NCBI GenBank assembly: GCA_036768485.1 | Contig: JAVLUZ010000141.1 | Location: 5,407,349 to 5,471,348, forward strand | Origin: Mermis nigrescens | Taxonomy: Eukaryota > Nematoda > Enoplea > Mermithida > Mermithidae | DNA: 64,000 nucleotides | Direction of reading: 5' to 3' | Shown here: positions 1 to 10,910 of the stretch, piece by piece | Numbering within the stretch: the stretch's first letter is position 1 | Layout of the letters: each line of letters opens with the position of its first letter | Program-made: the position numbers and the translations under genes | Notes under the pieces: generated by a model | Databases searched by the model: none | What the model was told of the DNA's origin: nothing | The model's input: the letters and a program-made list of their open reading frames with translations, nothing else

Positions 1-57
1 AATAATACCGGATAATAACGGATCCGGATCCGGATCCGGATATCCGTTGCATCCCTA
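1..57. mobile_element. hAT-like transposon end, running off the window
   Basis: The first 57 bases hold several overlapping GGATCC/CCGGAT units, then a sequence that on the minus strand reads TAGGGATGCAACGGATATCC. A YAGGG-type terminus next to self-complementary subterminal repeats fits a hAT-superfamily end. The rest of the element and its 8-bp duplication lie outside the window, so this rests on one end only. Confidence 0.45.
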
Positions 58-447
58 CTTTGTACATGCACAAAGCGACCTTAAACAAATAACAATGATC
101 TCAGTTCACTATATGACCATTCCTGGATTTCACCCATTCTGGCCACCTGTATCTTGCACATGTATGCAAGTATTAATACTGTAACAAATCTAAACCCCAA
201 CTGTTTAGAGAACAACTTGCGTTTTTAGGCTATGTGCCTTTCACCCACTTTGAGCCAAAAACACAAGGCCATTTAAGCCCCCCTCCCTCTTATGTGACCA
301 GCTATCCATATATGTATATACTAGCTAAAAATTCTAGATCAAAAGACACCTTCGATATTAGGTTAAAAATGAGAAAAAGCAAAGGGATAAAAATCTTAGG
401 TGACGACCACCAGCTTTGAGTGAGGGATCCCCACCACATCCCTGATA
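58..447. other. spacer, no gene seen
   Basis: AT-rich sequence with scattered short open frames and no recognisable coding motif. The stretch before 448 ends in a GGGATCCCC-type segment like one end of the repeat family called R2 below, but it is too short to assign. Confidence 0.4.
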
Positions 448-630
448 TACGAGGGTTGATCAAAAAGTTCCCGGAATGAACCTATAACTTTTGATAGAAA
501 AAAATTGAATTAAACAAATTATATGTTTATGAAGCTGAACCTTTACTGTATCAACCTGCAAGTTTTCAATTTTGTCGGCACATTTGTTGCTGATTGGTAG
601 TCATTTATCATTATCATACTTTGTGCAACT

Positions 631-1020
631 ATGAAAAACTCAAAATTTGAAGTTGGGCAAACATTAAGTTATTGCTTGAACTTTAATGGAACTTGAAGGA
701 CATTCCGATCGCTCTGCAAAAAGTCTACTGAGACAGTGCTCCTGATAAAACAACGATTTATGACTAATCCAAACGATTTAGAGGTGAACAATAAAGCATT
801 GAGGATGACCATTGGGAAGGGCGCCCTGTTGAGGCAATCCAGAGGAAAATGGGACTGCTGTTCAGGCTGTAGTTGAAGCAGACTCAACGATTGTCAGTAC
901 GTGTGATAGCTGAGGAAGTGTGCTTGTCCTATGGATAGATTCAAAGTATTCTGAGTGATGGTTTGGGTTTGAGCAAACTTTCTGCAAGATGGGGTCCAAA
1001 AGCGTTGCAAGAAATTCGTC
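631..1020 (+). pseudogene. mariner transposase N-terminal remnant, left arm
   Basis: From an ATG at 631 the reading frame, with several frameshifts and stops, gives pieces typical of the mariner N-terminal helix-turn-helix region: SIEDDHWEGRP around 790-830, and IQSILSDGLGLSKLSARW around 940-990. The catalytic DDE/D part is absent because the element folds back near 1030. It is a fossil of a DNA-binding domain and is not expressible as an enzyme. The inverted copy in the right arm (1031-1345, resuming from 3661 downward) carries the same pieces on the minus strand. Confidence 0.7.
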
Positions 1021-1030
1021 GTAAACAGCA

Positions 1031-1345
1031 CTGCAACGCTTTTGGAACCCGTCCTGCAGAAAGTTAGCACAAACCCAAACGATCAGTCAGAATAGTTTGA
1101 ATCGATCCATAGGACAAGCCCACTTCCTTATCTACCACACTTAGTGACAATCATTGGTTTCTTTCAACTACAGCCTGAACAGCAGTCCCATTTTCCTCTG
1201 GATTGCCTCAACAGGGCGCCCTTCCCAATGGTCATCCTCAATGCTTTTAGTCCACCTCTAAATCGCTTGGATCGGTCATAAATCATTGTTTTATACGGAG
1301 CACTGTCTCAGTAGACTTTTTGCAGAGCGATCGGAATGTCCTTCG
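1031..1345 (-). pseudogene. mariner transposase remnant, inverted right arm
   Basis: This is the reverse complement of 700-1028 with scattered substitutions, so on the minus strand it encodes the same broken helix-turn-helix region as the left arm. Its start region was cut off by the LINE inserted at 1356 and lies beyond it at 3610-3661. The two arms differ at many sites, so the foldback is not recent. Confidence 0.7.
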
Positions 1346-1355
1346 AATTCCATCC

Positions 1356-3549
1356 TTTATCAGACCATATTCAGGGACTCATTAAAGAACGTGACTCGAT
1401 CAGAGCAGTTAATCCATCCTCTGCTAGAATTGCTATTATAAACGAAATTATTGTCAAAGAATGTGATCAAGAAAAAATGCGAAAATGGCACGATTTTGTC
1501 ACCTCGCTAGACCATCGCTCATCTAACGTAAAACATCTTTGGGCAACGGTAAAATCATTGGATGGGAAAAGTCGAGCAATTGACAATGTACCTATTCGTT
1601 TTGATAGTGGTGAAGAAACTAATAATCGAAAAATCGCCACAAAGCTCTTAAAACAATTTACGGCAGTTTGACAACATTCTTCTTCTACCACTACACGCCG
1701 TATCATCCGTCATGTACATAGCAAACAATTACAACAAGTGCTCTTCACCATCAACGAGGTGAAATTAGCTATCACCTCAGCCAAAAACTCAAGAGCTTTT
1801 GGTCCAGATGGCATTGCCATGCCATTCTTGAAGCATTTGGGCCCCTGTGGCCTCCAAACGTTGACTGACTTATTGAACCTATCTGCATCAACGGCTACTT
1901 TACCTGTTATTTGGAAACGCTCCACCATCATCGCACTTCCCAAACCAGGCAAAGAACCAAACACAGCCTCCTCTTACCGCCCCATCTCAATCCTATGCCC
2001 AGCAGCAAAGATCATGGAACGCTTATTGCTTCCAATAATCGTAGAACACCTTCCACCTGCGGCTCATCAGCATGGTTTCCGACCACGTCACTCAACTACA
2101 TCTGCCCTGCTTAACTTGTCCACAGCAATATGCCAAGGATTCAACTGCCCTAAACCAGCTAAGAGAACTATTGCTATAGCCCTAGACCTCAGTAAAGCAT
2201 TTGACTCAGTTGACCACACGACGTTAATCAAGATCTTGGCGGACTCCACGATGCCTGGTTGGACTTGTCGCTGGCTGGTGGCATATTTGCACGGAAGAGA
2301 AGCCAAATGTCAGTTTAGAAACTCATCGTCAAGTTATGCCATCACCAGAATGGGTGTGCCTCAAGGTTCAGTGATCTCACCAGCTCTTTTTAATGCTTAC
2401 ATTCGTGAGCTTCCATTGCCACCACCACACATTCATATCGTATCATACGCTGACGACATTACCATCTTCACCAGCGACTCGAATGTGAAAGCAATGGAAA
2501 CAAACATGAACAACTATCTGACAGACATTTCCTCATTTTTTCAGCAGCGCCACCTCACAATCTCGAAGGAAAAATCTACTTGTACGTTGTTTACTCCCGA
2601 GACACGCCAACACTCGCTGGAACTAAACATTTTTATTAATAATGCTCGACTTCAAACCGTTAAGAACCCTAAAATTCTTGGGGTTCTCTTCGACCCAAGT
2701 CTTTGTTTCAAACAACATGTTGAAGCTCTGAAATCTCGTATTCAGAAACGAAACAACATCATCAAAGCTTTAGCTGGCCGATCATGGGGCTCTAACAAAG
2801 AAACATTGCTCCTCACTTATAAGGCGATCTGTAGATCGGTTCTTAATTATGCGGCACCAGTTTGGACTCCAACACTAACATCCTCAAATCTTGCCAAACT
2901 CCAAATCTGCCAGAACACCGCACTTAGAACTATTACTGGCTGCCTTCAAATGTCGCCAATTGACCATCTACACAGCGAAACACGTATGCTGACGGTCCAA
3001 GTCCACAATCGACTTTTGACAGACCAATTTTATGCATCTTGCCTCCACAACCAACATCCGTGCAGGCAACTTTTTGGTTGTCCTGGACCACCTACACGGC
3101 GGCAACGGAACTTTCGGCTGAAAAACACTCTTAAAATGTATTCGGACGACAGAGTCAAACGGCACCTCACAACTTTACCCTCAACAGCTTCACTGCAACA
3201 ACAACTGCAAAAGCTCCATCAGAATGCTATCCAGGCCTGTCGCCTTCGTTTCATTCAATGCAACCCACTAATAAACCGACGTCCTCCCAATATATCCCCA
3301 CAAGAGAAATTGCTACCTCGCCAAACAAGATCCACCTTAGCCCAACTTAGATGTGGCTACAGTTACATGCTGGCGTCCACGCGCAGCAAACTCGACTCCA
3401 GCGGCCTCACACCTGACACCTGCCCACGTTGTTTGGCGGCAACAGAAGATACACGACACCTCTTCAACTGTCCATCCCGACCAACACAAGCTCGTGTCAG
3501 TGACTTATGGAAAGGGCCACAATTAGTAGTGGCCTCTCTAGACCTTTGA
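1356..3549 (+). pseudogene. LINE reverse transcriptase, one in-frame stop
   Basis: This is the RNA-dependent DNA polymerase that copies LINE RNA into the target site. One frame is open from the 5' truncation to 1668, stops at TGA 1669-1671, and then stays open to TGA 3547-3549. Counting residues from 1738, motif LPKPGK lies near 67-72, motif A (ALDLSKAFDSVDH, catalytic Asp) near 148-160, GVPQGS near 206-211 and the catalytic YADD near 237-240. A thumb/linker follows, then a C-terminal CCHC-like knuckle with Cys 562, Cys 565, His 574 and Cys 578. The endonuclease domain is missing. The catalytic residues are intact, so the copy is fairly young; the single TGA and the 5' truncation make it non-autonomous. 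Strand and frame are certain, clade is not. Confidence 0.9.
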
Positions 3550-3599
3550 TCGATCGATGGATGACAACATGTGACGGCAATTACAACAACAACAACAAC
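1356..3599 (+). mobile_element. 5'-truncated non-LTR retrotransposon (LINE)
   Basis: The body is bounded by a perfect ~10-bp target duplication, AATTCCATCC at 1346-1355 and 3600-3609, and ends in an (AAC)n tail at 3581-3600. The site lies inside the right arm of the mariner foldback, so the LINE came later. It holds a reverse transcriptase frame but no apurinic endonuclease domain: insertion stopped before the 5' part was copied, as is usual for LINEs. By its motifs it belongs to the broad CR1/Jockey/I group; I cannot place it more closely. Confidence 0.9.
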
Positions 3600-3600
3600 A
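3581..3600 (+). repeat. (AAC)n tail of the LINE
   Basis: Six or so AAC units directly before the downstream target duplication. A short tandem tail in place of poly(A) marks the 3' end from which target-primed reverse transcription began. Confidence 0.85.
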
Positions 3601-3857
3601 ATTCCATCCAAGTTTAACTAGAATTTAATGCTTGCCTAACTTCAAATTTTGAGTTTTTCATAGTTGCACAAAGTATGATAAAAGTATGATAATGATAAAC
3701 GACTACCAATCAAGCAACAAACATGCCGACAAAATTGAAAACTTGCAGGTTGATACAGTAAAAGTTCAGCTTCATAAACATATAATTTGTTTAATTCAAT
3801 TTTGTTTCTATCAAAAGTTATAGGTTCATTCCGGGAACTTTTTGATCAACCCTCGTA

Positions 3858-4325
3858 TGCACGCAATACTCCATATTTATCAAAAATTTTGAGCTGTTTC
3901 ATGTCAGATAACAGTTATAGATAAACACGTAGATACAGCTGAGGGTGTATGCATGAGCCTAGAAATCTTACGGGCTATCGTAGACTGAATCCTCGTCATT
4001 GACTTTGATGCTGGCGCACTTTTTCCTGAGTTTCCCAAATTATTACCGGAGAATTCGTTTCCACCGTTATTCATTCTTTAAACTGGAGAATGCATCAAAG
4101 AAACTTGCGTCTATTATATGTATGATAAGCTGCAGTTAAAAACGGGCTTCAGTCTTATTGCGTAACATTGCTGTTTTGACAATAACTGAAACAAATGTAA
4201 TCTAAAAATTTGCAAATACAAGTTCCGTTCAACGCATAAAATTTTATCCATCACACAAGAGCATGGGGAATGTGAGAAGGGGGCATCAATCCCCTGAGCT
4301 CTAAAAAGACTGATAACTACACAGC
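3858..4325. other. spacer, no gene seen
   Basis: AT-rich. The 107-codon open frame on the minus strand (4114-4437) has no recognisable motif and runs into the following minisatellite, so I treat it as chance. Confidence 0.4.
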
Positions 4326-5020
4326 CATTTTGGCCGAAAAAGCATTGCCATATAGCCTTTTTTGGACTCGGAAACATACTGTGTGAGCTCCTAAATGCTA
4401 TATAGTTGTCTTTTCTCAGTCTCAAAAGGATATTCATATAGCTATTTTCTCGACTCCAAAAAGAGCTAAATAGCTATTTTTAGTCCAAAAAGGCTATATA
4501 GTATAGGTGCACAAGGTCAGGATCGGCGGGGGAGTGAAATCCCGAAAATCCAAAACTAAATTTAACGTTCACGATTTTTTTTGCTGTTATCTTGTCACGA
4601 TCAAATGGTCAAAATAGCCTTAAAAACGTTTTTTTCCGCGGTAATATCGCATTTTAAAAGCATTTTTAGTCCATTTTGATTGCATTATATCACTTTTAAT
4701 ACTAAAAAATGCAAAAATTTATCAATTTTTGCGCTTTTTGAGTAAAAAGTACTTACAAGTACCACCGAAAATTTTTTGACGTTTTTACCACTTTTAACCT
4801 CAAAAATGATGCAGAAGACGTTCCATCAACTCAAAATCGCCGGACAGTACCTGTTCGGCTGACCCTTCGGGCGAGGGGGTAATACCCTTTCTCAACCCCC
4901 TATGTGCATGTATGCTATATAGCTATGTTTGCAGGTTCAAAAAAGGCTGTATAGCAAGTTTTCTGAGCCCAAAAATGCTATATAGCTGATTTTCTAAGCC
5001 CGGAAAGGCTATAGAACCGT
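4326..5020 (+). repeat. ~40-bp GCTATATAGC minisatellite, split by repeat R3
   Basis: Imperfect units built from GCTATATAGCT, a T-rich run and CTGAGCCCAAAAA lie at 4326-4503 and again at 4917-5020. The intervening 4504-4916 is a copy of dispersed repeat R3, so R3 inserted into a pre-existing tandem array. Confidence 0.7.
4504..4916 (-). repeat. dispersed repeat R3, copy in minisatellite
   Basis: R3 is a ~420 bp non-coding family. One end has CCCTGACCTTGTGCAC and the other a GGGGGTGAGGGGGTAATACCC-like segment next to ACATGCAC. This copy is the reverse complement of 31488-31906 and shares its middle, including a stretch around ATGCAAAAATTTATCAATTT. Other copies lie at 11460, 18114 and 33876. 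No open frame is conserved. It is probably a miniature DNA transposon, superfamily unknown. Confidence 0.65.
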
Positions 5021-5089
5021 TTTTAAGAGACACTTAGCTATCAACCAATTTTTGTTCCACCCCTCCTAAATGTTTGACCTTGCGTGCTT

Positions 5090-5345
5090 ATGATATCCAT
5101 ATATGTAACAGGGAGTTTGGGGGATCTCCCCAACCAAAGTTGGACGTCCCCCTATTCCCCGAAGTCAGAAAATTTTTGAACCCACCCCCCCCCCCGATTT
5201 TTGGAATAAAAAGTTGCGTTCTTTGGCTATTTTTGTGTATTTGTTTGGCGCTTTTGGCCCAAAATTGGAGGTCATTAATCCCACTCACCCCCTAAAAATA
5301 GCCAGAGACCCCCCTCCCAAAATTGTGGGCCGTTACATGTACAGC
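5090..5345 (+). mobile_element. miniature element R2, copy 1
   Basis: R2 is a ~190-255 bp family with short inverted ends ATACATGTAAC, a GGGGGATCCCC-like segment near one end, and CCCCTAAAAATGGCC near the other. This copy runs from the CATATATGTAACAGGG end to GGGCCGTTACATGTA. At least seven more copies occur in this window on both strands, and none keeps an open frame. It is best read as a non-autonomous DNA transposon of unknown superfamily. Confidence 0.65.
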
Positions 5346-6870
5346 AGCAAATTAAATCTAATATCAAGCATCATAGTTGAAATTAGAATTCACAAATCGC
5401 ATTGCGTAATGAAATTGATTTGACAAATAAATTTTAAAGCGATTAAGAAATCACCCATAAAACTGGACTATAATCGTTTATAGCTATGTGAAACTACTGG
5501 CAATTTGAAAAATAATGCAACTTTAATTTACACGTATAAACGCAAGAATTCGGATTGATTCTATAATTCACAAGATTTGCTTGAAAACTGCTAAAGATCC
5601 TTTGAGCAAACAATTTTAAAAAAGCTGAAAAAATGAAAAACAGCCCCCATTATTTAGTAGAATATTGAGAATTTTACTGGTGACTTGCAGGCCTATACGT
5701 GTCAAATTTTGATTTTGGAAGGGCGACATGACAACAATTTTTTCAAAACAAAAGGAGTCCAAAGGATAAATTCTAGAAAATTTTTACAATTTTCCAGCGA
5801 AACATGCACTAAAATTGACTCAAAAATACGATTTGTTTATAGGTAGGTATTAGTTGCACGACCAGAAATGGATTTGCGGTTAATCAATTAATCAATCAAA
5901 ATAGTTTATTGCTGGGAAAACACAAACCAAATGCAAGCAAAATATGATCAATAAAGATAACGCCTTCGGTTAAATCTAAAGCAGACGATACTTCTACCTA
6001 ATAGTCACTATTGTGACGTCATCAACAGGCTCGTATCAAGGATTTTGTTTCGGTGGCGGGGGGGCACGATCGAAATTTTTTTTAACGATAAGGGGAACCA
6101 GGGGATGAATTAAAAAAGACATTTTACGAAAACTTGAGCAGCGCACTTTGTAAATTTTGCTGCCTAGATACCTTAAATAAGGTTAGAATTCAATGGACAC
6201 CCTCTCCTCCAGGGCTGGGAGGACTGGGGTGAGGCGCTCAAGCGCCCCAGCTGAGTCCAAGCAGAACCCTGGAAACTTTTGTGAAAAAGCACTTAAAGTT
6301 GAATTGGAACGTTGAAATTTTCATAAAATCAGCTCAATTTTGGTTCTGATATCAGTCTAAAAATAGTCAAACTTCCATCACTAAAATTTTTTATCATTGA
6401 TACATAGCGTTGTCTATCATTCTCACTTCCTGTACGGACCTCATCTTCTACAAGAAACTTGCGAAATACAGAAGAAATGTATGCAAAATATGCTTCCAGT
6501 TGTTTGAACATTGAATATGAAGTGTTTTAACCGCGTGTATGGAACTAAATATATAATAATTAATAATTGTGAAATTCCGCGCGAAGCGCTGAAAATTTTG
6601 GCGATTTTTTGCTAAAAAAACTAAGGGGGTATAAAGGAAAGATCATTCACAAATTTCATTTCGGGGAGGGGGACGTGTCCCCTAATCCCCCTAGATACGG
6701 GCCTGGCCATCAGTAATGATAATGATAGTTGATAGGTGTAATAATCCTATTTCTTATAACGTGATGGCCTCTACCATCGAACAATCGACAATGCATAAAT
6801 AGATAATGCCGATAAACTAACCTACGCCTCAGGATGAAATATTGAAGATTATTTTAATAAGTTTTGTTAC
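5346..6870. other. spacer without a supported gene
   Basis: No coding motif on either strand. A GC-rich island near 6040-6080 resembles a recurring 'CCCGTATCCAGG' fragment seen also near 17300, 37800 and 39290. One GCGCGAAGCGCT palindrome sits near 6578-6590. Confidence 0.4.
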
Positions 6871-7113
6871 CATATCTGGGCGTGGAGGCGGGGCTTGGAG
6901 GTTATGCACCCCACCAGAAACGAAAATAACCTCCCACAATTCAATTTTTGAAATTTTTTTGTTTTCTCGCATTTTTTTATGTTAATAGATAGTGCTCGAT
7001 GAGAAACGTTGAAAGATTCGTGTTTTTTCGCCACACCACCATTTTTAAGGCCAGTTTTTGACCTTTGAAAAATCTTGCATCCCCAGAATTTTGGTGCCGC
7101 CCACCTATGTATG
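6871..7113 (+). mobile_element. miniature element R1, copy 1
   Basis: R1 is a ~245-260 bp family starting near GTGGGCGTGG and ending near GGTGCTGCCCAC, so the ends are short inverted repeats around GTGGGC. The interior contains GATAGTGCTCGATGAGAAA and CCATTTTTAAGGCC. Near full-length copies lie at 23389-23647 and 42834-43082; fragments at 16637 and 35000. Non-coding. Confidence 0.65.
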
Positions 7114-7592
7114 TGACTATTCTGTAGAAGTGCCAAGCAGACAAATATCAGCAAAGAAACATGCAAGTCATATTATGATGACAATTTTCACGCCTGCCAC
7201 TTGATAAATTTAGATAAATCAATGCTTGCTAATCCAGATTTACCTCAATACATTCAAGTTAGGGAATGAAACAATGAAATCAGATATATAATAAATAAAT
7301 ATAAATATTTATGAAAGAAATCAAACCTCTGAAAATTAGAATGAGTGATTGATTCGATCATTTTAAATTGATTTTTACTGCGCGTAATACTGTTATTAGA
7401 AAATAAAACTTATCAGCAGTTAAAGAAGAATTGCAACCCTCTGGGAGTCGAGTGAGACCCCTTGCGGTATCTAGCAATGTAACACACGGTTCTGGTGTGC
7501 AGGCGATACCTGATACCTGATTTCGGGTACTTGAGCCTACTTTAACCTTTAACCTATTAACCATTGCGCTCATAAATTTAATCAAACGATAC
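7114..7592. other. spacer, no gene seen
   Basis: AT-rich spacer. A segment near 7430-7560 is closer to balanced composition but has no A/B box pair good enough to call a tRNA or SINE. Confidence 0.4.
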
Positions 7593-7690
7593 CAGGGCTG
7601 AAAAGGCTGGGTTTTTGTGTTTTTTATGGCTTTTCGTGGGTGCAAAAATTCTCAAATTTTGGGTTTTTGGGCTTTTAGGTTTTTGGCACA
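7593..7690 (+). repeat. hAT-like CAGGGCTG end with GGGTTTTT-rich subterminal sequence
   Basis: Begins CAGGGCTGAAAAGGCTGGG and continues into GGGTTTTTGGG repeats. The same pattern, CAGGGATGG followed by AAAAACCC/GGGTTTTT runs, forms the arms of the foldback at 9387-11417. Only one end is seen here. Confidence 0.45.
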
Positions 7691-7739
7691 CAAATTTAAT
7701 CGTTCCTCTTCCTGCACCTTACCAACGTAAAGTTATTGC

Positions 7740-8142
7740 CCTTTACCTAGCTCTGTTTCCTACAAGCTTGAGTAGTTTTGGCTTCCAAACAGAGATGAAC
7801 TTATAAAAAAAATTGAATTTTAGTAAATTAGAATGAACAAGAGGAACATCTAGCTTAAAGCGATTTGTGCAGCGAGTAGTATTTTTATCAAGCACAAAAA
7901 AATCTGTCATGGGAAGACAAGATTTTTGACTAATAATTTGATACATCATGCATAAGCAAATATGCAGGCGACGTAATTCTAATCGACACAAGTTAAGTTG
8001 GTTAAGGCGTTCGTCGTAAGAAAGAGGGCTATGATATCCAACTATGTATTTAGTAAATTTACGTTGAAGAGCCTCCAGCCTGTTAATATCACTAATATAA
8101 GAGGGGTTCCATAAAGCGCAGGAGTATTCAAGGACCTATTTT
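7740..8142 (-). pseudogene. LINE reverse transcriptase thumb/C-terminal fragment
   Basis: On the minus strand, reading from 8142 down, the frame gives an LEYSCALWNP-like motif, then LEALQRKFTKYIVGYHSPLS, then YDERLNQLNL and a long hydrophilic tail. This order (LEYxxxxWxP, LExxQRxFTK, YxxRLxxLxL) is the conserved region after the palm in CR1/L2/Jockey-like elements. The palm, with its YADD motif, is missing, so this is a 3' remnant. No tail or TSD was identified. Confidence 0.75.
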
Positions 8143-8639
8143 GACGAAAATACATAAATTCCAATTTCGTGGCCGTTCACGATTTTTGCCTGGTCATTAT
8201 TAGGGCTCAGTAAAACTTTCAAAGGCGTAGCTAGAATTTTCGCCAGAAAGGAATACGAAAAAAGATTGTTTTTTGTCTAAAAAGCCATAAAAACGGGTGG
8301 GGCCCTTAAATAACATATTATGGGGTTTTTCATATCGTCCTGTACTATTTAAGCAATAGAAAAATTGATTTTTCATGAAATTTTTTCACTTTTTCAACGA
8401 AAAAAATGTTTATAACGCGCGCGAAGCGCTAACTTTTTTACTTTCCTCCCGAAATAAAACGATAGGAACTGCCAAAATGTAGAAGAAATCGGCGCGAAGC
8501 GCAGAATTTTCCGATTCTATGTCGCAAAACAGCATTATGCAACTATATTGCTCATTTCTTGAACATGTCAAAATTTTCCTTAGGAGTAGGAATTCCCTCC
8601 CTGGCTACGCCACGCCAGTGCCGGTTTCCATCTCTACCC
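8143..8639. other. spacer with two GCGCGAAGCGC palindromes
   Basis: No gene. The palindromic motif discussed under findings appears at 8418-8430 and 8491-8503, each at the end of an AT-rich run. Confidence 0.4.
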
Positions 8640-8968
8640 CCAACTTTGCAAGGGAAACGGTAAAATCCGGAACCGGACTCAGGACAAATGGGGAAAATCC
8701 GGACAATCAATCAGGACAATGTATATTAGATATGTAGGGTCGGACTGGTGGCCGGGACCGGACAAATTGGGTACAATCCAGAAATCAATCAAGACAATGA
8801 CAAAATCAGGATAATTTATTAGATATGCAGGGTAGGACTGCCTGGGACTGGAGAAAATGGTTGAAATCCGGACAATCGATCAGGACAATGTACCTATTAG
8901 ATATGTAGGGTCGGACTGGCCGGGACAGGACAAATTGGGTAAAATCCGGACAATCAATCAGGAGGACA
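8640..8968 (+). repeat. ~80-bp minisatellite, about four units
   Basis: Each unit holds AAATCCGGACAATCAATCAG, GACAATG, TTAGATATGTAGGGTCGGAC and a CCGGGACCGGACAAATTGGG-like segment. Units start near 8640, 8700, 8785 and 8870, with point differences. A related stretch in the opposite orientation is at 12420-12530. Confidence 0.75.
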
Positions 8969-9049
8969 ATGACAAAATCAATACAATGGGAGTGGGGTAG
9001 TTCAGGAACTAGGCGAGGGTGCCAAAGGGGGCCTGATGGGGATTCACAA

Positions 9050-9165
9050 CCGCCACTTAGGTCCATGAGCGCCACCGGGGTTCACAAGCGCCACCGGGGT
9101 TCACAAGCGCCACCGGGTTCACAAGCACCACCGGGGTTCACAACCGCCATCAAGGTCCATGGGCA
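9050..9165 (+). repeat. ~19-20-bp minisatellite
   Basis: Four to six copies of GCCACCGGGGTTCACAAGC with slight variants, directly after the 80-bp minisatellite. Confidence 0.8.
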
Positions 9166-9779
9166 CTTGTACACTTCAACGCTCGTCGAATTTTTTTCAT
9201 TTTTTTAGCGTTAGGGTATAGGTAAACAGCATTAGAGTATATATATATATTATATAATATATTGGTGTATTTTCTTCAGGCTTTACTTACGATGGCTTTG
9301 AATGTGGATGTCTGGGGATAGAGATCTCTTAATCATTTGTTTGTGCTTACCACATGCTTAGGTTTAGGCTTAGTCAGGGTTAACACGGCTGGGTTTTTTG
9401 AATCTGGATTTTTTGTTTTTTGTGGGTTTTTTGGGTGCAAAAAATAATTGGGTTTTGAGTTTTTTGGGTTTTTTATCTACGGGTTACCAATTTTTCAAAT
9501 AGACTGGGTGATTGAAATTGTATTTCCAATCTCTTTTGTCTGCTTTTTGCTGTTTCTTTGACTAGTAAAGGCCAACTAACCTTAGTCTGGTCAACACAAT
9601 GCCCATGCCCAAAAATCTCAACCCCTAGCTTACAATTGCATTTTCTTATGATCATTTCTAAACATACTCGCAAGTGTGCAATTTAATTTTATAGAAAAAT
9701 GGTTACGAGCCTGATATGGCATGGCATCCCTATTTCCTAATATTTTTTTGAGTGCCAGTGCATTTTTTGATTAAAATCT

Positions 9780-10046
9780 GGTAATGTCCGAGCATTGAAG
9801 AGAAAGATACATACATTTGAATACTTTTTTGAACTCGCACCAGAAATGGGTACCAGATCGGTGAGAGAATTAAAGCTTCATATCCGCAAATTTCATTTAG
9901 ACTTTAGGAAAAACGACTTTGCAAACATGACGGCTAGAATTTGGAAAACTTTACCCCAAAGCATTGTTGATTGTAGATCTTTTAAACGGTTTAAGGATTT
10001 AATTTCTAAACTTTGTTTAGATGAGTTCCTAGAGGGGCGTACATGA
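9780..10046 (+). pseudogene. LINE reverse transcriptase C-terminal fragment
   Basis: The frame ending at TGA 10044-10046 contains RNDFANMTARIWKTLPQSIV followed by CRSFKRFKDLI. The pattern ARxWNxLPxxIxxxxSFxxFKxxL is the usual extreme C terminus of LINE polyproteins of the CR1/Jockey type. Upstream domains are absent. The 3' untranslated part runs to an (ATT)n tail at 10180-10208. It sits in the left arm of the composite foldback. Confidence 0.7.
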
Positions 10047-10179
10047 GCGCGATCCGCCTGTACATCTCAGCCATTACTAGCTATGCTGTAATTTTTCTTC
10101 CGTTCTTTCGACATTATCTTTCGTTAAATCTTTCTTTCATGTAATTTTTTTATTGCATTTTCTACGGTAGTAATTGGCT

Positions 10180-10208
10180 AATTAATATTATTATTATTAT
10201 TATTATAT
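10180..10208 (+). repeat. (ATT)n LINE tail
   Basis: A run of ATT units that ends the LINE fragment and abuts resumed foldback sequence. A different tail unit from the (AAC)n LINE at 1356-3599 shows at least two LINE families here. Confidence 0.6.
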
Positions 10209-10777
10209 ATGTGGCAATCGCAATGAACGATCGATTTTATTGTTGGATTTCAATATTAGCTGAATAATTTTATTGTTGGGGCATACCTACTTGTATCACT
10301 TCCATGATTTGTACATATGTCCTTTTGTTCAGTCACTGTTTTATCATGTATTTGTGTTTTATCAAATTTCGTGTATTTTTCTGAACAATAAACATTTTCT
10401 TGTCTTGAAAAAAGTTGTTGCTCTTAGTTTGTTTCGTGTCTTGCAGCTGTTGTAAGTATTCCCAGCTACTTATGTAGCTCTAGTTGTCATTTCCATAAAA
10501 AAACCCAATAAAACCTCAATAAAAACCCCAGAAAAAACCCAAAAAATACCCAAAATTTAAAATTTTCAAATCTGGGTTTTTCCATCCTGGGCTTAGTTTA
10601 TGTGTCTTCACCAGGGATGGAAAAACCCAGATTTGAAAATTTTGAATTTTGGGTTTTGGATTTTTTGGGTTTTTTTCTGGGTTTTTTGGGTTTTATTGGG
10701 GTTTAATTGGTTTTTTATGGAAATGACAACTAGAGCTACATACAGTAGCTGGGAATACTTCCAACAGTCGAAAGACT

Positions 10778-10910
10778 GTTGGAAGCCTGTGTGTCCAGGA
10801 CATTTCGCATTTTACACTATGCTATTTTATTTTCCATGCGACTTTGTTTTACCCTTGTGTTTTATTTTCCGAATAAAGTATTAGTATTATTAGTATTAGT
10901 AAGACACGAA
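10778..10910 (+). mobile_element. LINE 3' end fragment
   Basis: Contains GTGTGTCCAGGACATTTCGC, TTTCCATGCGACTTTG, a CCGAATAAAGTATTAGTATT signal and an (ATTAGT)n-like tail. The same 3' end, reversed, terminates the LINE at 38770-39170, which identifies this piece. It interrupts the right arm of the composite foldback. Confidence 0.7.

Larger units (their letters stand above)
450..3855. mobile_element. mariner foldback element, split by a LINE
   Basis: Two inverted arms of about 580 bp are flanked by TA (448-449 and 3856-3857), the usual mariner target duplication. The left arm runs 450-1030. The right arm runs 1031-1355 and resumes at 3610-3855 after the LINE insertion. Both ends begin CGAGGGTTGATCAAAAAGTT, read inward. 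Each arm carries the same terminal repeat and the same N-terminal transposase coding remnant in opposite orientation, so the element is two 5' halves joined head to head with no 3' half. It cannot encode a full transposase. Confidence 0.85.

Noticed and set aside
1738..3549. Intact stand-alone reverse transcriptase gene
   Set aside because: The frame continues upstream beyond an in-frame TGA and is bounded by LINE target duplications and an (AAC)n tail, so it is part of a truncated LINE.
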